Source: Pyricularia pennisetigena (taxonomy: Eukaryota; Ascomycota; Sordariomycetes; Magnaporthales; Pyriculariaceae). From it: a DNA stretch of 64,000 bases. Under the pieces are notes generated by a model that saw only the letters and a program-made list of their open reading frames with translations, ran no database searches and was not told the origin of the DNA. Positions within the stretch are counted from its first letter, which is position 1. The number at the start of each line of letters is the position of its first letter. This document shows, piece by piece, positions 57,858 through 64,000 of this stretch. A program made the translations under genes and the position numbers. The DNA lies in assembly GCF_004337985.1 (NCBI RefSeq), contig NC_043744.1:2516408-2580407 (forward strand). Direction: 5' to 3'.

Positions 57858-58706
57858 CTATCTAAAGCGTGGTTTGTAGCCTTCGAGAAGCATGTCATCT
57901 CCATCGTCGTCATCCTCCTCTGCCTCTAAACTTGGTGGCTCCGGAACCGCTGTGGTTTTCTTCTCCCGAATCATAAAGTCCACCAAATTGGTTGAGCCTT
58001 TTGACCGCTCCGTAGTATCGCCACGCTCTAAAGCCAGTGTCGACGACTTCTCTGCCTTCTTTTCTTCTTCCAGCTTGAGGCGGCCAATGTCCGCAGCGAG
58101 TTCGCTGCCCTTGCCCGTCTCCTTCTCGCCCATGAGCTCTATCTCAATATCCGGGATCCCGATGCGTTCCCAAGCGGCCGTCTCGTTGAGCTGGACCTTG
58201 ACGTACAGCGCCCGCCGCGCGCAGTCCTGTGAGCACCACTTCTCCAGCTCCTCGATCGGCATGATCTTGAAGTCTGGCCTGCCCTGGTTCACGGCCTTGA
58301 ATGTGCCCGGACCGTACCTCTTCCTGGGCTTCGCGCAGAGGGCGTAGCCGCACAGGCCATTGACGTTACGCTCCTCGATCAGGTCGTCGTAGTCGGTCGG
58401 CTGGAATGTGCGCACCTTGGTCTTGAACTCGGTTACGTCGCTGGCCGCCGGGCTAGCGGCGCTGTAGTCCGCTCCGCGGACCCGGGGGTGCTCCGACAGC
58501 TCGATCAGGTCGTCCAGAACCTTTTGGTGGATGGCCTTTTGCTGTTGTATTATGGTTGCGTGGCGGATGGCCACCTGGCGCGCCTCGTCGGCAGATATCG
58601 CGCCACCTTTTTCTGTATTTTGGGGAAGGGCGGCGGCTTTGGTTTTCTTTAGGATGCCCTTCTTGGGTGCAGGCTTTGCGCCTGGTGTTGACGCCGCGGC
58701 TGGCAT
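57858..58706 (-). CDS. RTR1: RNA polymerase II CTD phosphatase Rtr1 / RPAP2
   Basis: Single exon of 282 residues from ATG 58706. The upstream extension of the frame has no ATG. The basic N-terminus (PAPKKGILKKTKAAA) is followed by a helical region, then the RTR1 zinc-finger domain: NVNGLCGYALCAKP carries the first cysteine pair and EKWCSQDCARRALYVKVQL the second. This Cx4C...Cx3C arrangement is diagnostic. Rtr1/RPAP2 removes phosphate from Ser5 of the Pol II CTD during elongation and also helps Pol II assembly and nuclear import. The C-terminal third is charged with an acidic run (EEDDDDGDDM). Divergent from BBC1, 1.6 kb away. Confidence 0.92.
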   Translation of the reverse strand: MPAAASTPGAKPAPKKGILKKTKAAALPQNTEKGGAISADEARQVAIRHATIIQQQKAIHQKVLDDLIELSEHPRVRGADYSAASPAASDVTEFKTKVRTFQPTDYDDLIEERNVNGLCGYALCAKPRKRYGPGTFKAVNQGRPDFKIMPIEELEKWCSQDCARRALYVKVQLNETAAWERIGIPDIEIELMGEKETGKGSELAADIGRLKLEEEKKAEKSSTLALERGDTTERSKGSTNLVDFMIREKKTTAVPEPPSLEAEEDDDDGDDMLLEGYKPRFR

Positions 58707-60342
58707 GACGAGCCCTGAGTTTAACTTTTCACTAAGGCGATTTTCAAGTCGCAAAGGCTTTGTGATTTTCAGGCCTTGTATACCTAGGTATGATCGAAGT
58801 CGATTTGCATGTACGAAAGGTATACAGCTCTTGCCTGGCTCTTAACTGATTGGTTCAAGAATTTGGTGTCTACTGGTGGGGAAGGTAATGTCCAAAATGC
58901 ACTCAATTGCCTTAGCTTTCTTCTCGCTGTTGATTACTTAAGCAACTAACTGCTGGACGCTCGGCGGGTGAAGTACGGTCATAGCGGGGCCTCGTGGGTG
59001 AAGCCGATCGCGTCAGACTTGTAGAGAGACATTTGATTGACATTGTGCTACCTGAGACACGATGGCGGAGACGCGGCTCTCTGTCCGCTTTCCAACCAAC
59101 CATTGCCAATTTGCAGCATCAAGCCAACCCGTGTGACCCGGGACTTCATAAACCGTTTTTAGTTTACCCCGTATAGCTTGCGGATTTTCAGACGACAAGA
59201 GTCCAATCAAGTAGCAAGCACTAAATGTAGACAGTTGGAAACGGATATGTGCCTGTGCCAGTGGACAGCCACGACACTAGACTACTGTAGTGAGAGTACT
59301 TCTACATTACATCCAAGGTTGGGATAGGATTTGCATTGTATTGCAGTTGGAGTAACAGAAGGAAGAATGCTTCATGATCCTTGATGTACTTCTCCCCGCC
59401 GTTGTCATGCGCAATGTAACGTCAGGTACTGTACTGTACGTCAACAGCGGTGACCAAATGTACGCCCAAGAATTGGACTTTTGTAGATGCCGCCGAGTAC
59501 AATGAAGTACATGACTTGGAGCGAGGAACAGTCCAAGTACCCAGGTTTGACTAGGGTTACCATCTCTTAGGCAAATGTGATTTGCGCCTGGCGTAACTCC
59601 TTGTGGCGGCTTTTTTTGAGTGAAACCCCTCGTCGACGTTGCTGATTCACAGTGACCGGGACAGTGTGCGTGTGGAGAGCTCCTCAAGTTCAATGCGCTG
59701 ACGTAGACCACAGCCTACCGACTCTCCACGGTCACAGCCCACCACCACTTTACCACGATTACCAAACCAGGACCACGTTTTCTAGGGTGTAGAAAGCAAG
59801 ACCCCTGTGAAATCCCCATTCGACACTTTTACTGTACTGCTGCACTTTTGTTATAGGGCAAATACACTACTGGCTGAAGAAGCTCAGAAGGGGGAGAGAC
59901 AGAAAGAATGAACAAAAACAAAACAAAACAAGGGGGAAAATAATAAAAGGGACCAGAAAACATCAATACACCAACGCATCCCCCCGGTTTGCAGTACAGC
60001 TTGTAGGCAGTCTCTAATCATCGCCTGCTGCTCTAACTGAACACAGCAATCTGGTTGAGGAGCCCTGGTCTGGCCCTGCTCCTCCTGTTTCCCCCCCAAA
60101 ACCAAGAAAGGCTCAATTGCTCTCCACATCAGATCCAAACCCAAACGGGGCCCGTTTCTGCAACCACAGTTTTGTTCCACCACCGAGCCGCTTGCTTTGA
60201 TGCAACAAGCTGTCTTCCAACAACATTTCAACCCAACCCAACCACCCCGCATACAACCTGCACCTCAAACTCTACGACGCACCAAGACAAAACAAAACGC
60301 CATTTTTCTCTTGGGCTGCAGGTCCCTTGCACCGCCTTCGCC
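58707..60342. other. Divergent intergenic region, Rtr1 and BBC1
   Basis: About 1.6 kb containing four TACTGTA heptamers (59283-59289, 59427-59433, 59432-59438, 59830-59836). The 250 bases before the BBC1 ATG are A/C-rich with a CTGCAG just before the start, so a 5' UTR intron is possible. No gene was recognised. Confidence 0.5.
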
Positions 60343-63300
60343 ATGAGTGCCCCTTTCATGGTCAAGGCTCTCTTCGAGTACTCGTCCCCGCACGAAGAGG
60401 ACCTTCCGTTCCCCGCTGGCCAGATAATCACTGTCACCGAGGTAGAAGACGACGACTGGTATACGGGCGAGTTTGTCGGCGAGGATGGCGTCAAGCATCA
60501 GGGCATCTTCCCACGCAACTTCGTCGAGAAGTACGAGCCTGTAGCTCCCCCGCGACCAACTCGCACACGACCAAAGAAAGAATCGGAACCCACAGCAGCC
60601 ACGTCGCCGCCACCTCCTGCACCTGCGGCTGTTGCAGCTCCCGAGCCAGTCGAGGAGCCTACGCCATCGGAGCCCGAGCAGCCTCTAAAAGCTGAAACCC
60701 AGCTTGCGTCTGAGCCTGCCGAACAAACCCCCATCGCCTCTGGCACCGCATCCGCTGCATCCGCTGCATCGCCTCCAGCTCCCGAGCCTGTCGCACCTGT
60801 TCCGATCGCGGCACCGCCCGCCTCCGTTCCCAAGCCTGAGCCTCAGGCAACCTCCCCGCCGGCTCCCAAGGCCGCACCGTCGGCTTCGAAAACCAGCGGC
60901 CCACCGCCCGTAGCGGAGAAACCCACTGGAAATGCGTTCAAAGACCGAATCGCCGCTTTCAACAGGGCTGCCGCTCCACCCATAACACCCTTCAAGCCTA
61001 GTGGCCTTGGAGGATCTAGCTTCATCAAAAAGCCTTTTGTCGCGCCTCCACCGAGCAGGAATGCATTTGTGCCACAGCCTCAGAGCGCCCCGGTTCCAAG
61101 GGTGTACCGGCGTGAAGAGGATCCTGAGATCAAGGAGCGCGAGCAAGAGAACCAGGAGACCGCCGAGAAGGTTGGCCTGGCTTCCACAGCTTCAAATGAA
61201 GGTGAGGATGAAGACCAGCCGAAGCCAATGAGTCTCAAGGAGCGCATGGCCCTCTTGCAGAAACAACAACAGGAACAAGCTCAGAGGCATGCCGACGCCG
61301 CAGCCAAGAAGGATAAGCCGAAACGTCCAGCCAAGAAGCGCATGGAAAGTAATGAAGGAGCAGAGGAGGATGGCTCGTCGCAACTTGCACCCCCACAACT
61401 GGAACGCAAGGACAGTGAGGATACTGCTGGCAGGCCATCCATTGATGAGTCTCAAGGTTCTCGCGCCGCTCCTGCCGGTCGTAGGAAGTCATCCGCGAAG
61501 GCCCTCGGAGGAGAACCTTACGATGGCAACGAAGCTGACATGTCTGGAGCTGGTGACACAACGGAAGGACAAGAGGATGTCACCGAACGGGAGGACAGTG
61601 ATGACAGGTCGCATCACGTTTCAAGATCTTCCGTTGCGGCAGGCAAGGCACCCGCCGTTGAGGAGGAAGATGAGGAAGAAGACGACGAAGATGAGGGAGA
61701 TATCGACCCAGAAGTGAGGCGTAAAGAGGAGCTCCGTGCGCGAATGGCCAAAATGAGCGGCGGGATGGGCATGGCCGGCATGTTTGGTATGCCCATGCCC
61801 GGCCTCGGTGTGCCCGCCAAGAAGAAGAAGGCCTCAGTCGCGGTCGAGAGACGCGACAGCGAAGGCCCCGAAGGTATGCCCTCTCCAGGCTTGCATGCGC
61901 CTCCAGTGCCTGCCATGGTTGCGCTTCCTGGTCTTGCAACCCGGCGTTCCGAAGATAGGCCCACGGAAGAAGTTGCCCCGGCTCCAGCTCCCCAAAAAGA
62001 TGAGGAAGAGGGAGACGCGGAGACGCCATCTCAATCCGTACAATCTCCTCCGGTTGGTAAGTCTGCCTTCTTCAAATGTTCATAGTAATATGGGCTGGAC
62101 GGTTGAACTGACAGGCACCACAGTGCCATCCCGAGTCTCCATGTCAGGTGCTCCGCCAGTTCCCGGCAACCGGCCAGTCCCGCCGCCCGTTCCCTCAGAG
62201 GGTAAGTTCACCAAGTCATACATAACTGCGACAGCTCAGTTCGCTACTATTGACTCCGGAGCTGACTCGTGAATGATCCAGCTCGTCCTCCACCTGTGCC
62301 TCCTATCGCAGGTGTAAAATCACCTAGTGCTGGGTCTGAATCCGATGACGAGCTGTCGGAACATCCCATACCAGAACCCCTTGCAACTCCGCGAGGAGAG
62401 CCTACTCCTACCTCTAGGGCTCCGCCTCCTCCGCCTCCAGGGCCACCACCGGTCGAGCCTAGCTCTCCGCGGTCTCCAGGCCCAAGACAGCAGAGTTTCT
62501 TCGGCGGTGGCGATGAGATCTCGCCAACTTCACCAACTGCTTCCAGCATGTCGAACAAGCGCGCTAGCAGACCACCGCCGCCTATTCCCGCGATGCCTCC
62601 TTCATCACCTCCACCTGCGGCTTCCCGTCCTCCGCCTCCTCCGCCTCCAGGAGGGTTGAGTCGTCGCTCGACTGCCGACAACCGGCCGTCGTCGCCAACA
62701 AAAGCAACGAGGAAGGAACTTTCGGATGAGGAAGAGATTACTGAGTACGAGGGCGACTATGATACGGACATCGGGTCGTCTGTGCCTCACAAAGACGCCC
62801 TGAAATCCCACGGCCGAGATTCAAGTATAGATGAGACAACGTCGGTGTCTTCTCCCGTTGCAACCGCTCCGCCAACCCTGCCGCCGCCGATTCCTTCGGT
62901 TAATGCTCCTCGGGCTCCTCCACCCATCCCTAATCAGCCACCTCCAGCCCCGAAAACCGATTATCGCCGTTCCGTAGACATGCCACGCATGGCACCTCCG
63001 CCTCCACCGCCGCAGAAGGAGGCTCCCCAATATGACGACGATTACGATCCGTACAACTATTCGGCACCGAGCCAAGGCGTTTCAGCAGCACCTGGCTACG
63101 CGCCACCCCCTCCAAAGTCACCAAGATCACCGGAAATTCCACACACGTCGGAAGCGCCCTATCAGCCGCCACCTCCACCACCCGGCGTCCAGCAGAGCAG
63201 TCGTGTCGCTCGGCAGTCCTTAGATGTTGGACGGCCGTCGCACTCTGGACGTAGGTCGGTGGACATCGGACCTTCTTCGATGGACTCGCATTTCGTGGCC

Positions 63301-64000
63301 AACGACATCGACTTAGCGCCATCATCAAGCTGGTGGACGCAACGTAATGGGTTGCCACCACAGCTGCAAGGTCGCAAGGACATATTCTTCGAGTCTGAAC
63401 AGTCAGTATCGGCACAAGGAAGCAAAAGCATGGTTACTCGCGACATTTATATCCTATATCACGATTATTCTCAGACTGTCATTACAGTCTCGTACGACGG
63501 AAAGAATCCGAGCGATGTGCACCTGAGCCAGCGTCACGAGCCCCCGCCGCGAACTCTGCGTCAGGATCAACTGGAGCAATCGTATGAGCGGTTCGGCCGT
63601 CAGATTGCAGAGGCTGTCAAGGGAAAGAAGGAGACTGTGGTCGGCGACGGAACGCCTTACGGCCTTGTGCAAGAACTCCTGCGCTCACACAAGGACGCGC
63701 TTCTACCAGTAGGCACACGGGCCTACGGCGCACTCGTCTATGCCAACATGGCCAATGCCAGCACCACTGTTAACGACGAGATTCGACCCGGCGACATCAT
63801 GTCCATTCGCAACGCCAAGTTCTCAGGCAAGCACGGCGCTCTGGGACACAAGTACAGCATGGAAGTCGGCCGGCCGGATCACGTGGCTGTCGTGGCCGAG
63901 TGGGATGGCAGCAAGAAGAAAGTACGGGCTTGGGAGCAGGGCAGGGAGAGCAAGAAGACGAAGCTCGAGAGTTTCAGGCTCGACGACCTGCGCAGCGGTG
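60343..64000 (+). CDS. BBC1: SH3-domain actin-patch protein BBC1/MTI1 (3' end outside window)
   Basis: Exons 60343-62056, 62115-62201 and 62282 to beyond 64000, in phase (GTAAGT donors; ACAG and CCAG acceptors). At least 1,170 residues are visible. An SH3 domain occupies about residues 5-62 (ALFEYSSPHEEDLPFPAGQ ... DDDWYTGEF ... GIFPRNFVEKYE). A long Pro/Ala-rich and charged linker follows, with polyproline blocks (PPPPPG types), an acidic run (EEEDEEEDDEDEGD) and a Met/Gly-rich patch (GGMGMAGMFGMPMPG). The visible C-terminal part (from about 63280: SSWWTQRNGLPPQL, YGLVQELL, GDIMSIRNAKF) is the conserved BBC1 C-terminal domain. Yeast Bbc1/Mti1 binds type I myosin and restrains Las17/WASP-Arp2/3 actin assembly at endocytic sites. 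Confidence 0.88.

Noticed and set aside
1..64000. tRNA, rRNA, CRISPR, transposon and secondary-metabolite cluster search
   Set aside because: I saw no cloverleaf with A and B boxes, no rRNA, no direct-repeat arrays, no transposase, integrase or reverse transcriptase motifs, and no PKS/NRPS genes. Reading by eye could miss a degraded element.

Overview
The window is nuclear DNA from a filamentous ascomycete, most likely Pezizomycotina and probably a sordariomycete. The evidence is short spliceosomal introns (about 45-330 bp) with GT donors, frequent CTAAC-like branch sites and AG acceptors, together with fungus-specific families: ICE2, a SepH/Cdc7 septation kinase, the FacB/Cat8 acetate regulator, MRP51, BBC1/MTI1, Pmp3 and 2EXR proteins. 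No species name can be assigned from the sequence alone. Long poly(A)/poly(T) runs are unusually frequent, and three N gaps are present (1812-1871, 34460-34492, 49972-50825).

Layout. 1-2.9 kb: no gene. 2.9-4.5 kb: ICE2-like ER membrane protein (-). 6.9-8.5 kb: 2EXR protein (-). 9.1-10.3 kb: orphan 417-residue protein (-). 11.4-13.2 kb: MFS anion/vitamin-type transporter (-). 14.4-19.6 kb: ten-exon SepH/Cdc7 kinase (-). 21.9-23.3 kb: uncharacterised 441-residue protein (-), divergent from a DUF218 protein (+, 24.4-25.4 kb). The DUF218 gene converges on an alpha/beta hydrolase (-, 25.4-26.6 kb). 27.3-27.8 kb: small secreted protein (+). 28.7-29.8 kb: mitochondrial carrier (+), converging on ribosomal protein eL22 (-, 30.1-30.7 kb). 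33.2-33.6 kb: Pmp3 (+). 34.4-35.95 kb: Obg/TGS GTPase (-), divergent from a SET-domain methyltransferase (+, 36.3-38.2 kb). 40.5-43.5 kb: FacB/Cat8 (+). 46.9-48.1 kb: Pgc1-like phosphodiesterase (+), converging on tRNA-guanine transglycosylase (-, 48.3-49.9 kb). 51.8-52.6 kb: second 2EXR protein (+). 53.4-54.8 kb: MRP51 (+), converging on ribose-5-phosphate isomerase (-, 55.2-56.1 kb), which is divergent from eS17 (+, 56.8-57.4 kb). eS17 converges on an Rtr1/RPAP2 phosphatase (-, 57.9-58.7 kb). 60.3-64.0 kb: BBC1/MTI1 (+), cut by the window edge.

The genes are mostly housekeeping and independent, with no operon-like or biosynthetic cluster. Common themes are translation (eL22, eS17, MRP51, TGT, the Obg GTPase), cytokinesis and actin (SepH, BBC1), membrane biology (ICE2, Pmp3, Pgc1-like, two transporters) and carbon metabolism (FacB, RKI1). 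The less ordinary items are a candidate secreted Lys/Gly-rich protein with a Kex2-type site and an optional in-frame intron, a short cysteine-rich reading frame near 38.6 kb, a 10-nt microexon in the GTPase gene, a poly(A) tract between branch site and acceptor in the transporter gene, and a possible presequence on RKI1. I found no transposon, CRISPR array, tRNA or rRNA gene. I saw no strong sign of a wholly new system.
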